This document shows, in pieces, positions 34,584-44,517 of a DNA stretch of 64,000 nt. The notes beneath the pieces are model-generated. The model was not told where the DNA came from. It made no database searches and saw only the letters and a program-made list of their open reading frames with translations. Each line of letters opens with the position of its first letter. Positions within the stretch are counted from its first letter, which is position 1. The translations under genes were made by a program, and so were the position numbers. This DNA is from Bosea sp. NBC_00550 (GTDB lineage: Bacteria; Pseudomonadota; Alphaproteobacteria; Rhizobiales; Beijerinckiaceae): contig NZ_CP102772.1 in assembly GCF_026020075.1 (NCBI RefSeq), positions 186,001-250,000 on the forward strand, read 5' to 3'.

Positions 34584-35762
34584 ATGGAAACTGCGGATTT
34601 CATCGTCATTGGCGGAGGCATCGCCGGTGCTTCGGTCGGCTACGAGCTGAGCCTCCACGGTAAAGTTGTCGTGCTGGAGATGGAAGCTTCCGCCGGCTAC
34701 CACTCGACGGGCCGGTCGGCGGCCGTGATGTCCGAGAACTACGGCCCGGCCCTATGGAGCAGGCTCGTGACGGCGTCGCGGGCCTTTCTGGAGACGCCTC
34801 CTGATGGCTTCGCCGACGTACCGCTCGTCACGCCCCGCGGCGCGCTCTTCCTCGCGCGGGACGGGGAGCAGGCTCGGCTTCTGGATCAGGCGGAGGAAAT
34901 GCTCCGCCGTGGCGCGGCGATCGAAATGACCACGGCCCGGGAGGCCCTCAGGTTCTGCCCTGTCGTCCGAGACAGCGAATTCGTATCGGCGCTTTACGAG
35001 CCGGACTGCAAGGACATCGATACGAACGCTCTCCTCACGGGCTACCTGAGAGCGCTCCGAAAGAACGGCGGGACATTCATCCCCGACGCCCGGGTTCAGT
35101 CCCTCCAGCACTCGCAAGGGACATGGCAGGCCTCCAGCCCTCGGGGCAACTTCGAGGCTCCGGTGGTGGTCAATGCCGCCGGCGGGTGGGTTCAGGAGAT
35201 TGCCGAACTCGCTGGTCTCTCGTTCCGGAATGTCGTGCCCTTCCGCAGAACCGCCGTCGTGTTCGATCCGCCGGCTGGAAGCGCGATCCAAGGCTGGCCG
35301 ATGACCTTCGACGTCGCCGAGACGTTCTATTTCAAGCCTGAAGCGGGCCGGATCATGGTGTCGCCCGTCGATATGGCTCCTTCTGCTCCCTGCGACGCAC
35401 AGGCCGACGAATTGGAAGTCGCCGTTGCGATCGATCGAATCCACCGCTGCACGACGATGGAGGTCAGGACGGTCAGCCACAAATGGGGCGGGCTGCGCAC
35501 ATTCGCACCGGATCATGAACCCGTCATCGGACGAGACCCGGAGCAGCCCAGTTTCATTTGGCTGGCCGGGCAAGGCGGCAATGGCGTGATGGCAGGCGCG
35601 GCTGCCGCGCGCCTCGCCGCGAGCTTTGCGCTGGACGCCGCCATCCCGGCCGACCTCGTTGGCCTCGGCATGACCGCCGAGAACGTTTCGCCGGGGCGTG
35701 TCTGCGTGGTCGATCCCGACGCCGCAGCCCCGGTCGTCGGCAAGCTGGAAGATTTCGCCTGA
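34584..35762 (+). CDS. FAD-dependent D-amino-acid dehydrogenase (DauA-like)
   Basis: A 392-residue DAO-family flavoenzyme. The FAD-binding GGGIAGASVGYEL is at the N-terminus, and STGRSAAVMSENYG with ASRAFLETPPDGF closely resembles D-arginine dehydrogenase DauA, which oxidises D-amino acids to keto acids. The C-terminal GLRTFAPDHEPVIG and GQGGNGVMAGAA are FAD contacts. The substrate is not certain; a D-amino acid or N-alkyl amino acid is likely. It faces a FAD-linked oxidase across 78 bases and borders a liv-type uptake operon, which suits an amino-acid derivative pathway. Confidence 0.85.
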   Translation: METADFIVIGGGIAGASVGYELSLHGKVVVLEMEASAGYHSTGRSAAVMSENYGPALWSRLVTASRAFLETPPDGFADVPLVTPRGALFLARDGEQARLLDQAEEMLRRGAAIEMTTAREALRFCPVVRDSEFVSALYEPDCKDIDTNALLTGYLRALRKNGGTFIPDARVQSLQHSQGTWQASSPRGNFEAPVVVNAAGGWVQEIAELAGLSFRNVVPFRRTAVVFDPPAGSAIQGWPMTFDVAETFYFKPEAGRIMVSPVDMAPSAPCDAQADELEVAVAIDRIHRCTTMEVRTVSHKWGGLRTFAPDHEPVIGRDPEQPSFIWLAGQGGNGVMAGAAAARLAASFALDAAIPADLVGLGMTAENVSPGRVCVVDPDAAAPVVGKLEDFA

Positions 35763-35840
35763 CGAGAACTCGCCTCGTTTCACCAAGTCATGGAGCATGC
35801 GCGCGAGCGCGGCCTTCCGGTGATCAAGTGCGGTGGGGCC

Positions 35841-37259
35841 TCAGTTGAAGCTCGGTATCACTTTTCCTGGATTCATCAGACCCTTCGGATCCAAAGCCTG
35901 CTTGACGAGGCGCATAATGTCGACCTTCGACGCGGCGCCGAGCCGGGCGAGCAGATCGAGCTTCACTCGTCCGATTCCATATTCAGCGCTGAAGGTCCCG
36001 CCCATGTCGAAGGCGAGCTCGTAGATCTTCGGCGAGACCTCCTCCTCGAACCGAGCCTTGAATTCGGGCGCGGAAACTCCCCTCGGAGCGACGACGTTGA
36101 AATGGACGTTACCGTCACCAACATGGCCGTAGACGGATAGGATCGCCCCGGGGCGGTCCTCGTTCGCGATTTTTGAAGCCGCTTGAACGAATGCCGCAAG
36201 ACGGGACGTACGAACGGCGACGTCGTGTTTGACCGAGCCTCCGTGATGGACTTCGGCTTCCGGGATATTCTCCCGCAATCGCCAGAAGTCCGCGGCCTGT
36301 TGTCCGCTCGTGGCGATGGTTCCGTCAGTGACGAGGCCGCTTTCCATCAATGCCGCGAGCAGTTGGGTGCTCGCCTCCTCGAGGTTGAGCGCCGACGACG
36401 AGGTTGAAGCCTCCATGAGGACGTAGTGATCGGCCGGTTCGGCGAGGGGTCGACGAAAGTCCGGCCGGGACGCCAGCAGAAGCTGCAACGACGTCTCCGA
36501 GATATATTCGAAGGAGGTGATCGCTTCGCCTGTTTCGCGCTGGGCGGCATCGAGAATCCCGCTCAGATCCTCGATATGCCTGATCGCAAGGAACGCGGTT
36601 ATCGTCTGCTGAGGCTTTCTGGTCAGTTTAAGCGAAGCGCCCGTGATGATGCCGAGCGTGCCCTCCGCGCCGATGAAGAGCTGCTTCACGTCGTAACCCG
36701 AGTTGTTCTTTCGCAGCGGGCTGAGCTCGCTGTAGAGCGCGCCATCGGGGAGCACCACTTCAAGCCCGAGAACCAAGTCCCGGGCCATGCCGTAGCGAAG
36801 GACCGAAACGCCGCCCGCGTTCGTCGACAAGTTGCCGCCGATCCGGCAGGACTGCTGTGAGCCGAGCGAGAGCGGCAGCAACAAACCCGCATCGTCGGCC
36901 GCCCGCTGAAGCTCGCTGAGGACGATCCCTGCATCCGCCGTCACCGAAAGGTTGCCCGGGTCGAGATCGCGCACACGGTTCATGCGTTCGAGGCTGACGA
37001 TGAGTTCGTCCCCGCTGCGACTTGGAGTGGCCGCGGTGCAGTAGCTCGTGTTGCCGCCTTGGGGGACGAGTGGAACATGCGCTTCAGCACAGGCGCGGAC
37101 GATCGCCTGGACTTCAGCGGTGTCCCGGGGCCTCAGCAATGCTCGGGCACTGCCCGAATAAAGCCGCCGGAAATCGGTCGTGTAGGCGGCAACGATGTCC
37201 TGGTCGCAAGTAACGATGTCCTGCGGCAGCTTGGGGAGCACCCGAGCGATGGTGTCCAT
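35841..37259 (-). CDS. FAD-binding 2-hydroxyacid dehydrogenase (GlcD/D-2HGDH-like)
   Basis: A 472-residue FAD-linked oxidase of the GlcD/D-lactate dehydrogenase/D-2-hydroxyglutarate dehydrogenase group. It has the PCMH FAD motif VPQGGNTSYC (near residue 60), GGNLSTNAGGVSVLRYG, and the C-terminal catalytic YGHVGDGNVHFNV and EYGIGRVK. Start ATG 37259 is preferred; 37319 adds 20 odd residues. It would oxidise a D-2-hydroxy acid to a 2-oxo acid, passing electrons to a quinone or ETF. The convergent DauA-like gene suggests a shared pathway. Confidence 0.88.
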   Translation of the reverse strand: MDTIARVLPKLPQDIVTCDQDIVAAYTTDFRRLYSGSARALLRPRDTAEVQAIVRACAEAHVPLVPQGGNTSYCTAATPSRSGDELIVSLERMNRVRDLDPGNLSVTADAGIVLSELQRAADDAGLLLPLSLGSQQSCRIGGNLSTNAGGVSVLRYGMARDLVLGLEVVLPDGALYSELSPLRKNNSGYDVKQLFIGAEGTLGIITGASLKLTRKPQQTITAFLAIRHIEDLSGILDAAQRETGEAITSFEYISETSLQLLLASRPDFRRPLAEPADHYVLMEASTSSSALNLEEASTQLLAALMESGLVTDGTIATSGQQAADFWRLRENIPEAEVHHGGSVKHDVAVRTSRLAAFVQAASKIANEDRPGAILSVYGHVGDGNVHFNVVAPRGVSAPEFKARFEEEVSPKIYELAFDMGGTFSAEYGIGRVKLDLLARLGAASKVDIMRLVKQALDPKGLMNPGKVIPSFN

Positions 37260-37405
37260 GGTGTCAGAAATCTTCCTGAGGTTGTTTTTGGAGCCGGGCC
37301 AGGATCTGCCAGGCAACACCGGTTGTCGGGAGGCGTGCGTCCCGGGCCGTCCGCGATCTTCGAGACCGCATGACGGAATTGATCGATGGCGGAGCAGCGT
37401 GCCTG

Positions 37406-37891
37406 TCAGCCAAGAATGTACTTCACCGGCACGTGACCCTTATCGACGATCGTCTTGATCACGATGTAGCTGAAGTACTTCTCCATGCCGATATTGCGCT
37501 CCAGTATGCCCTCCATGAGCTCCTGGTATCTCGCGACGTTCTTGATCACGAACTTCAGAAGATAGTCGTACCCACCGCTCACCAGGTGACACTCTTGGAG
37601 TGCCTCGTACCGCTTGATCTCGACCTCGAATTTGATGAAGTCCTCGCGGCGGTGATCGTTGAGCGTCACTTCGGTGAAGACGGTAATGTGGTCGATAAGC
37701 TTCGCCAGTTGGAGGCGGGCATTGTAACTCACGACGTAGCCGGCTTCCTCCAGCCGTCGCAGCCGGGCAAGGCAGGGGCTTGGGGACAGCCCCACCGCGT
37801 CCGCCAGGTCGACATTCGTCAACCTGGCGTTCTGCTGGAGCTGCGCGAGAATATTGATGTCGATGCGATCAAGTCTCGGTGCGCCCGCCAT
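37406..37891 (-). CDS. Lrp/AsnC family transcriptional regulator
   Basis: A 161-residue regulator: N-terminal HTH (LDRIDINILAQLQQNARLTNVDLADAVGLSPS, about residues 6-45) and a C-terminal RAM effector domain (ALQECHLVSGGYDYLLKF). Such regulators respond to amino acids. It lies downstream of the dehalogenase on the same strand, separated by 21 bases, and probably controls the surrounding catabolic genes. Confidence 0.92.
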   Translation of the reverse strand: MAGAPRLDRIDINILAQLQQNARLTNVDLADAVGLSPSPCLARLRRLEEAGYVVSYNARLQLAKLIDHITVFTEVTLNDHRREDFIKFEVEIKRYEALQECHLVSGGYDYLLKFVIKNVARYQELMEGILERNIGMEKYFSYIVIKTIVDKGHVPVKYILG

Positions 37892-37912
37892 TGCCGCGCT
37901 ATTCCCTCATGT

Positions 37913-38635
37913 TCAGCCGCGAAGCGCTTCCTGATGCGCCTTCGCGAGATCGGCCATGCTGTTGAAGCGGAAATCGTATTTCGGCATGTCGCCGGGATGC
38001 ATCGTCGCGCCGAACCCGTCCTGGTCGTAGCGGCGGTAGATCCAACAGGACGCCAGGCCATGCCTGTTTGCCGGTCCGTGGTCGTGGAACATGCTCTCGG
38101 CGGTGTGCAGGATCTCGTGCTTCTGGATACCGAGTGTCTCCAGCTTCTTGAGCATGTACTCGAAGTTGCGATCGGACGGCTTGTAGGAGCCGATATCCTC
38201 AGCCGTGTAGATCGCATCGAATTCGACCTGGAGCTTCTCGTTGCTCGCGGCGAAGCTCTCATCGTCCACGTTCGACAGGATCACGAGCTTGTAGTGGCGC
38301 TTGAGGTACTGGAGGGCTCCCGCGGAGTCGGTGAATGCCGGCCAATTCTTGACCGACTGCCCATACGCAACGCACTCGTCCCATGTCACGGCGAGGCCCC
38401 ACTCCTCGGCCAGTCGCTTGTAAACGATCGGCAGGAGGTCGCGATAATTCTTCGCCGGCGTCTGCAACTGCTGCGACGACTCGTGGCGAGCGTGCGCTTC
38501 CAGCACCTGATCGCGTGTGAGCGGAGTCGCGAGCCGGCCGGTGAGCGGCTTGAGCCCCTCGAACATGCCCGTTTCCCAATCGATCAGCGTTCCGTAGCAG
38601 TCGAAAGTAAGAGCTTTGAAGTCCGTCAGTTTCAT
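37913..38635 (-). CDS. Type II haloacid dehalogenase (HAD superfamily)
   Basis: A 240-residue HAD hydrolase of the (S)-2-haloacid dehalogenase class. The nucleophile Asp is in FDCYGTLIDWE, motif II is VILSNVDDESF, the Lys is in SYKPSDRNF, and a terminal MFHDHGPANRHG replaces the usual acidic motif. I start at ATG 38635 because the longer frame from 38857 gives a basic non-homologous leader. The real substrate may be a phosphate ester or haloacid; only the class is secure. Confidence 0.85.
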   Translation of the reverse strand: MKLTDFKALTFDCYGTLIDWETGMFEGLKPLTGRLATPLTRDQVLEAHARHESSQQLQTPAKNYRDLLPIVYKRLAEEWGLAVTWDECVAYGQSVKNWPAFTDSAGALQYLKRHYKLVILSNVDDESFAASNEKLQVEFDAIYTAEDIGSYKPSDRNFEYMLKKLETLGIQKHEILHTAESMFHDHGPANRHGLASCWIYRRYDQDGFGATMHPGDMPKYDFRFNSMADLAKAHQEALRG

Positions 38636-38884
38636 CGGTCTTGTCCTGTCTTCGAGGGAGCGAAACGATGGTCGGCGCCTATGGGCAACGGCATGGCGAT
38701 CGATGAGGTGCCAGCGGCCCGGTCGGCATCTCCCGCGCGCCCTCATTGTGCCGCGCCTCGCGCCGCAATTGCGGGAAAACCCACAGCAACAATCCGCAGC
38801 TCTTGCCGAATGCGGCCGGTGAAACAGCTGCATCTGCCGCTCCCGTCGACGCGTCAAAAATGACCCGTATATCGTCGTGCGCGA

Positions 38885-39874
38885 TCATCGAGACCTCACC
38901 ATCGGCAGGTTCTCGCCACAGAAGGGCTGGGAGAGCTCGTCGGCTGTGATGTCGCGCAGGATCAGCATCAGCCCGAGGCCGACATCGTCCTTCACCCGCA
39001 TCCGGCGGGGAGGGGAGAACGCATCGCCGACGCCATTGATGAGCACAGGATCCGGATGGCCTTCGGGCCTGACGAGGCCCTTCAAGCGGAGGAGACGGCT
39101 TCCGAAGAAACCGGTCAGGTTCTCGATCCATTCGGAGATCGAGCTCCAGGATGCATTCGGATTCCATTCCGCGAAGGCTACCGTGATGCGCGAGGCCGAG
39201 GCTGCAATCGCCGAGAAGCGAGCTCCCCCGGGGACGAATGGGTCGCCTTGCGTCGAGAATGCCGAAAGGGCCCGCTCGCGAGGCTGATCCGTCAGGACCT
39301 GCGCCGCCAACGGATTGAAGCTTTGAGCTTCGGCAGCGCAGCAAGCCCACTCCTGCGGGGAAAGTCGATCGAGCTTGCTCATCACGATCGTCTGCGCGGC
39401 CGCGAGCTGCGATGCGTAGTGCGGAAGGAAGCTGTCGCCGACAAATGGTGCCGACGCGTCGAAGGTCGCGACGATGCGGACATTGAAAGCGACCTGCCGG
39501 ATCGCGCGCAGCGAGCGAACGATCGGGGCGGGTTCGGCGAGGCCGCTCGTTTCCAGAATGATGCGCCGCGGAGGTCCCAGGCGCCGTTCCGCCCGCGCCA
39601 GCAGCAAGGCATCGATCCCTTCCTGCAAATCATTGCCGAGGGAACAGCAGACGCAGCCACCGTCGAGCGTGGCGAGCGCAAGGTTTCGATGGTCGGCACC
39701 GATGACCGCCCCATCGATGTTGACCACGCCCGCATCGTTGACGAGAACGCCTGTGTCGGAGGTGTCGGCGAAGGAGAGATAATCCGAGAGCAGCGTCGTC
39801 TTGCCGGATCCCAAAGGGCCCGTCAGCACGATGAACTCCGGTCGGTCCATCATTGGGACAGGGCGATCCATCAC
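38885..39874 (-). CDS. CobW/P47K (COG0523) GTPase
   Basis: A 329-residue G3E-family GTPase. Walker A is TGPLGSGKTT (about residues 18-27), the CxCC metal site is GGCVCCSLG (C74, C76, C77), and SKLD is the guanine-specificity motif. COG0523 proteins insert or chaperone metals such as Zn or Co. It overlaps the upstream amidohydrolase by four bases, so a role in metallating that enzyme is the natural inference. Confidence 0.9.
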   Translation of the reverse strand: MMDRPVPMMDRPEFIVLTGPLGSGKTTLLSDYLSFADTSDTGVLVNDAGVVNIDGAVIGADHRNLALATLDGGCVCCSLGNDLQEGIDALLLARAERRLGPPRRIILETSGLAEPAPIVRSLRAIRQVAFNVRIVATFDASAPFVGDSFLPHYASQLAAAQTIVMSKLDRLSPQEWACCAAEAQSFNPLAAQVLTDQPRERALSAFSTQGDPFVPGGARFSAIAASASRITVAFAEWNPNASWSSISEWIENLTGFFGSRLLRLKGLVRPEGHPDPVLINGVGDAFSPPRRMRVKDDVGLGLMLILRDITADELSQPFCGENLPMVRSR

Positions 39875-41445
39875 GCCCCCAGCCTGGCTGCCGAAACCAT
39901 CGCCTCGACATCCGCAAGGAGCTCGGCTGGATCATACAGCAGCCCCCCCTTGATCACGGTCTCAAGGCTCCGGTCCCAATCGACCGACTTCGTCGCGTCG
40001 TTCAGGCGCATCGTGCCGGTGCCGTAGAGCAGTTTGAAATCATTCAGCGGATTGGCTCGGTGGATGAGGATATCGGCCCGCTTTCCGATTTCGAGCGTGC
40101 CGGTATCCTGCTCGATACCCAGCAGCTCGGCGCCGCAGGCCGTGGCGGAGCGCAGGACTTCCAGTGGGGTGAACCCGGCCTCCTGCAAAAGCTCCAGCTC
40201 CCGGACATATCCGAAGCCATAGGTCTGGAACATGAAGCCGGAATCGCTGCCGACGGCGATGCGGCCGCCGCGGTTCTTGTAGTCGTTGACGAAGCGCATC
40301 CAGAGGCGGAACGTTTCCCGCCACTCGATCTCGTTCGTCGTCGACCAGCGATACCAATAGGCGCCGTGCCCGCCGCGCTGAGGCTGGAAATAGGCCCAGA
40401 GCGTCGGATCGGTGAAACGCTCGTGCCAATCGGCCCGCCGCGTGCGCATCAGGTCGCGGTTGGCGTCGTAGACGTTGAAAGTCGGCACGAAGCTGTGGCG
40501 CGCCTCTAGAAAACGGCCGAGGACCGTTTCCCACTTCGGCGAGCCCGGGCGAGCCGCCTGCATGAAAGTCTGGCCTGCCGCCGAGAAACGCAGATACTCG
40601 TCGCCGTAATCATAGTCCGGCGGAAAGGCCTGCAGCGTCTGGTTTTCGAGCAGCGTCTCAGGGATACCGTAGGAATGCTCGGTGCTGCTGAGACCCCAGC
40701 CTGCAGTCTGGAGCGGGTTCATCCGGCCGACCGCGAGCTGGGAGTGGTGACAGCAGCTTCGCAGATCGCGCCGGATGCACTCTTCGAGCGCCGCCTTCAT
40801 CAGTGCCGGCGGCGCACCGAAGAACTTCACGCCATCGGCACCGGCCACCTTCACGTCGCCGACCCAGGCGGCCGCCTGTTCCGGTGTATGCAGGCTCTTG
40901 ACGTAGTCGGTCGTCGCCGGGAACGGCGCGTAGGCCATGATCCGGGGGGCATCGATACGCTGCTCCTCCGCGGCAGCCTTCTGCTGCAGCGTCCAGGACA
41001 GCCCGTTGAAGCAGCCGGTCTCGCGCACGGTGGTGATCCCGTGGCCGAGCCAGAGCTTATAGATGTAGTCGGCCGACGGCTGCGGTCCGTTCCTGGCATG
41101 GAACGGAGCGCCGATATGGGCGTGGCAGTCGATGAAACCCGGTGTGAGGAACTTTCCGGAGCAGTCGATCTCCAGGACATCGTCGGGGCGAACAGCCTCG
41201 GGCAGCTTCGCCTTGCCCGTCTTGGCCAGGGCCAGGATCCGGCCGTCCTCTACGATCAGATCCGCCGGCCCCCAGGGTGGAGCACCGGTTCCATCGATGA
41301 TGCGGGCGCCCGTCAGCTTGAGATAACGACGGGGTTCACGGCCCCGTGTCCTCTCGGTCGCCGCGGCCAAACCGGGCAGCCCTGCAGCTGCGAACATGGC
41401 GGCGAATTCGTCTCCCGGAGCGCCGGCGTTGGAGGTGCTTGTCAT
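39871..41445 (-). CDS. Amidohydrolase-family metalloenzyme
   Basis: A 524-residue amidohydrolase with the TIM-barrel metal motif FIDCHAH (H108, H110), CCHHSQLAVG (later His ligands), and the C-terminal AVGSDSGF carrying the conserved catalytic Asp. The class cleaves C-N bonds of cyclic or linear amides using Zn-like metal. I use ATG 41445; the upstream start at 41520 adds 25 residues with no homology. It sits at the downstream end of a liv-type operon and overlaps CobW, so it likely hydrolyses the imported compound. Confidence 0.88.
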   Translation of the reverse strand: MTSTSNAGAPGDEFAAMFAAAGLPGLAAATERTRGREPRRYLKLTGARIIDGTGAPPWGPADLIVEDGRILALAKTGKAKLPEAVRPDDVLEIDCSGKFLTPGFIDCHAHIGAPFHARNGPQPSADYIYKLWLGHGITTVRETGCFNGLSWTLQQKAAAEEQRIDAPRIMAYAPFPATTDYVKSLHTPEQAAAWVGDVKVAGADGVKFFGAPPALMKAALEECIRRDLRSCCHHSQLAVGRMNPLQTAGWGLSSTEHSYGIPETLLENQTLQAFPPDYDYGDEYLRFSAAGQTFMQAARPGSPKWETVLGRFLEARHSFVPTFNVYDANRDLMRTRRADWHERFTDPTLWAYFQPQRGGHGAYWYRWSTTNEIEWRETFRLWMRFVNDYKNRGGRIAVGSDSGFMFQTYGFGYVRELELLQEAGFTPLEVLRSATACGAELLGIEQDTGTLEIGKRADILIHRANPLNDFKLLYGTGTMRLNDATKSVDWDRSLETVIKGGLLYDPAELLADVEAMVSAARLGA

Positions 41446-41455
41446 GATGGCGCTC

Positions 41456-42400
41456 TCACTTCGATGGGACAGGCACAACCGCCGCGGACGTCGCAGTATC
41501 GGCGTCGAATGATCCCGCACGCTCGTTTCGGAGGCCGAAAACGCCCTGTGGCCGTAGCTGCATGATCACGATCAACGCGACCGCGAGGGCGAACTCCCTG
41601 AGCGACGCGATCTGCACCGCGCTCAGCCCCGGGATGAACTCGGCCGCAAAACGCGAGGACTCCAGGATCGTCATGACCGCGAGGGAGCCGAAAACGGCGC
41701 CAACCAACCTGCTATAGCCGCCTGCCGTCACCGCGAGGAAGATATAGATGGTGAGCTGGACGGCGAAGTTGTCGGGCGAGATGTAGCTTGTGAAGTGGGC
41801 GTAGAGGCCCCCGGCCAGACCGAAAAGAGCCGCGCCGATGCCGAAGGCCTGGCATTTCAGGCGCAGCACGTCCTTGCCTGCAACGGCGGCGACCTTCTCA
41901 TCGTCGCGAACGGCGCGAAGGGCTCGGCCGAAGGGACTGCTGAGGGCGCGGGATAGGACCCAGACGACCAGCGCGACAAGGATCCAAGCCAGGGCAAAAT
42001 AGAACCAGGGATACAGTTCGCCAAGGGCATCCTTGAACGGCGCCCGGATACCCGAGATGCCGTCGCTGCCGCCCGTGAGCCAACGCTCGTTGAGCTCGAC
42101 AAGACGGAGGCCTTCACCGAAGCCGAGCGTCACGATGGCGAGATAGTCGCCCCGAAGCGTTCGAGTCAGCAGGCAGAACCCAACGCCGATCGCAGCCGCC
42201 AGTGCAGCTCCCGCAACCCACCCAAGGCCGATCGGGGCCCCGAACTTCGTCAGCAGCGTCGAGCAATAGGCGCCAAGGCCAAAGAAGCCGACCAGCCCGA
42301 GGTTGACCATGCCTGCTTGGCCCCAGCTCACGACGAGTCCGAGTGAGAGCAGGGCATAGATCGCCGCGATGGTCCCGATGAACAGAAGATAGGAGGTCAT
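41456..42400 (-). CDS. Branched-chain amino acid-type permease LivM
   Basis: A 314-residue HAAT-family membrane permease with about ten hydrophobic segments and the family motifs LGLVGFFGLGAYCSTLL and LTGGSDGISGI. It is coupled to LivH by a four-base overlap (42397-42400) and precedes the amidohydrolase by 10 bases. Confidence 0.92.
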   Translation of the reverse strand: MTSYLLFIGTIAAIYALLSLGLVVSWGQAGMVNLGLVGFFGLGAYCSTLLTKFGAPIGLGWVAGAALAAAIGVGFCLLTRTLRGDYLAIVTLGFGEGLRLVELNERWLTGGSDGISGIRAPFKDALGELYPWFYFALAWILVALVVWVLSRALSSPFGRALRAVRDDEKVAAVAGKDVLRLKCQAFGIGAALFGLAGGLYAHFTSYISPDNFAVQLTIYIFLAVTAGGYSRLVGAVFGSLAVMTILESSRFAAEFIPGLSAVQIASLREFALAVALIVIMQLRPQGVFGLRNERAGSFDADTATSAAVVPVPSK

Positions 42401-43284
42401 TTTCGAACCCCTGCCGTTCCGGCGAAGAGGCCGGTCGGCTTCACCAGAAGGATGAAGAGGATGGCAAGAAAGGCCGTGAGGGACTGATAAACCGGCGGCA
42501 TGGCGATCATCGCGACCTCACCCGCGACGCCGATGATCAGGGCGCCCAGAACGGCCCCGTAGAGGCTGGTCAATCCGCCGAGGACGCTCGCCGCGAAGAT
42601 GATCAGGATCAGCCGCGAGCCGGTCGATGGGTCGACGCTCGTATCGATCGCCAGCAGGGAGCCGCCGATGCCGGCGAGCCCCATGCCGATGAACGTCGCG
42701 AGGTTCGACAGATTGCGCGGCTCGATGCCCTTCAACCTGGCGAGGTCGGTATTGTCGGCGACGGCCCGCATCGCCTTGCCCCATCGGGTGAGCGAGAAGA
42801 ATGCAGCGAGCGCGACGGCGATGACGAGTGCGGTGACCAGATTGCGAAGCTGCTGAGGGCCGACGCTCAACCCCCAGACCTGGAGGTTGCGCTCGATCGG
42901 GAGATCGAAGCTGTTCAGATCGCTCCCGAAGAGGAAGCGAAGCGCATTCTCGATCGCAAGGTTGAGCGCGATCGAGACGACCGCCAGCATCAAGGCGGTG
43001 TGGGCCCCGGATTGGCGCCGAATGGGAGCGAGCGCGAGACGATCGGTCGCGATACCCAGCATGCCCGGGACGACGAATGCGAAAAGCAGCATCACGACAG
43101 GCGACCAACCCAGATGGGCTCCCGCGAACCAGGCGGCATACGCGCCAACGGTCATCTGCGCGGCGACGCTGAAGTTGACGAACCCCTGCACGGAGAAGAT
43201 CAACGTCAGGCCGAGCGCCGGCAGCGCGACGAGCGCTCCCAGCACGAGGCCGTTCAGCACGTACTGTGCGAATTCGGTGAACAT
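42397..43284 (-). CDS. Branched-chain amino acid-type permease LivH
   Basis: A 295-residue permease, first of the membrane pair. It has FAQYVLNGLVLGALVALPALG at the start, the mid-loop DNTDLARLKGI, and a C-terminal segment rich in Leu/Ile. It follows the binding protein by 21 bases and overlaps LivM. Confidence 0.92.
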   Translation of the reverse strand: MFTEFAQYVLNGLVLGALVALPALGLTLIFSVQGFVNFSVAAQMTVGAYAAWFAGAHLGWSPVVMLLFAFVVPGMLGIATDRLALAPIRRQSGAHTALMLAVVSIALNLAIENALRFLFGSDLNSFDLPIERNLQVWGLSVGPQQLRNLVTALVIAVALAAFFSLTRWGKAMRAVADNTDLARLKGIEPRNLSNLATFIGMGLAGIGGSLLAIDTSVDPSTGSRLILIIFAASVLGGLTSLYGAVLGALIIGVAGEVAMIAMPPVYQSLTAFLAILFILLVKPTGLFAGTAGVRK

Positions 43285-43305
43285 GGCTCGCTCGCCCGAA
43301 TTCGC

Positions 43306-44517
43306 TCAGGCAACCTTCAGAAGGGTCATCTTCCCCTTCTGAACCTGCTCATACCGGAAGAAGACGCCTTCGACGTCGCCATTCGCCGCGAACTCGAGGG
43401 GGCCGCTCGGGCCGTCATAGTTGATCGGCTTCTTGTCGGCGATGAACTTGAGCCCCTGCGCGACGTCGCTGACCTTTTGGCCCTTCGCGTCCTGCGAGAT
43501 CGCCCTGACGGCGTCGCGTACAGCCGTGCCGCTCGGCGACGTGACGGCAGCCTGAGCAAGCGCCAGGGCCGTCAGCACGACATGGTCGTAGACCTGGCAC
43601 GAATAGCTATCGATGGCCGACCGTCCCATCTTGCCGATGAGCGTCCTGTAGGCGGTTGAATCTTCGGACGCCGACGGTACGAGGGAGGCAGTGCCTTCCG
43701 ACACCTCGTGAGGAACGCCATCGGCCAGAACCTGGTTTACCCCGAAGGAGTACCCGATCTTCTTGCCGCCGAAGCCGGCGCGGTAGAGGTCCTTGAGGAC
43801 GACGGAGGTATCGGGCACGTAGCCGCCCAGCACGATGATATCGGGATTCGTCCGCAGCGCCTGATCGACCTCGGTGCGGTAGCTGGCTCGCTTGTCCTCG
43901 TAGATCAGGCCCTGTCCGGATCCGCCCGCATCCTTGAACAGCTTCGAGATGATGTCGATGTAGGACTGCGCAAAGGGCGTCTGTGGTCCGAGGAAGAACA
44001 TCTTTTTCGCGCCGAGTTCCAGCGCATACTGACCCACCCGGGTGCCTTGCAGCGTCACGGTGGGAGAGGTGCGGAAGATGTAGCCGTTGTGCGGCGTCTT
44101 GGTGATGCTGTCGGCACCCGAGGACGTGAAGAGCACCGTCTTGCTGTCGTAGCACAGAGGCGCGATCGCCGAGGTTACGGCCGAAGCATATGAGCCGCCG
44201 ATCGAGACGACCTTGTCGACGTCGATCAGCTTGCGCGCCGCGCGAACGGCGGCCTCCGGGTTGCTCTGGTCATCCTCGATCAGAACCTCGATGTGACGGC
44301 CCGCTACGCCTCCGGCTGCATTGACATCGCTCACAGCGATCTTCGCCGCGGCGCTCATCGTCGCGCCGAACTGACTGGTCGCCCCGGTCAGGGGAATGAC
44401 GATACCGATCCTGATCGGCTGCGTGCCCTGGGCCAGCAACGCCCTCGGCCAAAGGGCCGCGAGAGAGCCGGCGCCCGCGGCGCCGGCCAGGAAATCACGA
44501 CGGTCAAACTTGCTCAT
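43306..44517 (-). CDS. Branched-chain-type binding protein, Tat-exported
   Basis: A 403-residue periplasmic receptor of the LivK/HAAT type. The Tat signal FDRRDFLAGAAGAG precedes an ALLAQG cleavage region. The mature part begins IRIGIVIPLTGATSQFG, the family start, and has SGADSITKTP in the ligand cleft. It overlaps LivF by 14 bases. Start ATG 44517 rather than 44655. Confidence 0.92.
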   Translation of the reverse strand: MSKFDRRDFLAGAAGAGSLAALWPRALLAQGTQPIRIGIVIPLTGATSQFGATMSAAAKIAVSDVNAAGGVAGRHIEVLIEDDQSNPEAAVRAARKLIDVDKVVSIGGSYASAVTSAIAPLCYDSKTVLFTSSGADSITKTPHNGYIFRTSPTVTLQGTRVGQYALELGAKKMFFLGPQTPFAQSYIDIISKLFKDAGGSGQGLIYEDKRASYRTEVDQALRTNPDIIVLGGYVPDTSVVLKDLYRAGFGGKKIGYSFGVNQVLADGVPHEVSEGTASLVPSASEDSTAYRTLIGKMGRSAIDSYSCQVYDHVVLTALALAQAAVTSPSGTAVRDAVRAISQDAKGQKVSDVAQGLKFIADKKPINYDGPSGPLEFAANGDVEGVFFRYEQVQKGKMTLLKVA

